The notes under the pieces are model-generated. The model was not told the DNA's origin. It saw only the letters and a list, made by a program, of their open reading frames with translations, and searched no databases. From assembly GCA_021821225.1 (NCBI GenBank), contig JAKACR010000215.1, positions 1-5,299 of the forward strand: a DNA stretch of 5,299 bases. Reading direction: 5' to 3'. Position numbers and translations under genes: made by a program. Source of the stretch: Bacillota bacterium. GTDB lineage: Bacteria > Bacillota > Bacilli > Alicyclobacillales > SLC66. Positions within the stretch are counted from its first letter, which is position 1. Each line of letters begins with the position of its first letter. This document shows, one piece after another, positions 5,186 to 5,299 of this stretch.

Positions 5186-5299
5186 TCACGAATCGCGCAA
5201 CCAGGAAGAATCGACCAGCCAGACGGACGAACTCTCCTTCACCTTGTGCTTTGTCACATATGCCGGCGGACCGGCGTATCCGGATCCCGCCACAAACGG
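5186..5299 (-). CDS. C-terminal 37 residues of an unidentified protein (cut by window edge)
   Basis: The minus-strand frame open from the right edge encodes 37 residues and stops with TGA at 5188-5186. The visible part begins with a Gly/Pro/Tyr-rich piece, GSGYAGPPAY. It continues with a basic KHKVKESSS and ends in VWLVDSSWLRDS. I do not recognise the family. The low-complexity Gly/Pro/Tyr start would suit a spore coat or morphogenetic protein. In B. subtilis the LysM coat morphogen gene safA lies near a yebC homologue, and spoVID lies directly ahead of the kinase-like ysxE, so a SafA- or SpoVID-like protein is a reasonable guess from context only. It ends 48 nt before the kinase ATG and is probably in the same transcript. 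The frame's real extent and identity need the sequence to the right. Confidence 0.5.
   Translation of the reverse strand, partial: PFVAGSGYAGPPAYVTKHKVKESSSVWLVDSSWLRDS

Noticed and set aside
1..5299. LexA (SOS) operator of the GAAC-N4-GTTC type controlling the ruv genes
   Set aside because: I checked GAAC occurrences across the window by eye and none has GTTC four bases later. SOS control from a site further upstream cannot be excluded.

Overview
The window is a densely packed, GC-rich stretch in which every supported gene lies on the minus strand. Transcription therefore runs from high to low coordinates. In transcription order it holds: the C-terminal end of an unidentified protein (5299-5186); a possible 12-codon leader ORF (5175-5137); a kinase-fold protein of the APH/CotS type (5137-4175); a nitrilase-superfamily amidohydrolase (4113-3262); the NAD+ synthetase NadE (3256-2414); the YebC/TACO1-family protein (2352-1621); RuvC (1592-1059); RuvA (1022-405); and the first 112 residues of RuvB (336-1), which runs off the left edge. 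Gaps are 5 to 68 nt, so no stretch over 300 bases lacks a gene.

The organism is most likely a high-GC, spore-forming Firmicute near the Alicyclobacillaceae or a related deep Bacilli/Clostridia lineage. This is inferred from strong AGGAGGT-type Shine-Dalgarno sequences, the yebC-ruvC-ruvA-ruvB order, and a CotS/YsxE-like kinase-fold gene. B. subtilis also has a yebC homologue near ruvAB, but it has no ruvC and resolves Holliday junctions with RecU. Here RuvC is present. No 16S or other decisive marker is in the window.

Three modules can be read. The first is a probable spore-associated pair: the unidentified C-terminus plus the kinase-fold protein. The second is NAD+ synthesis: a free-standing glutaminase-type nitrilase with an intact Glu-Lys-Cys triad, directly followed by a short NadE. 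The stop codon of the first gene lies inside the ribosome binding site of the second. Together they look like a two-gene version of the usually fused glutamine-dependent NAD+ synthetase. The third is yebC followed by the complete RuvABC branch-migration and resolution set.

Possible internal promoters, seen by eye only, lie at the end of the kinase gene (an extended -10 that reuses the stop codon) and between ruvA and ruvB (an AT-rich patch). No LexA-type operator, CRISPR, mobile element, tRNA, rRNA or convincing intrinsic terminator was seen. Most of the window is ordinary housekeeping sequence. The split NAD synthetase is the most interesting item, and nothing here clearly amounts to a new system.
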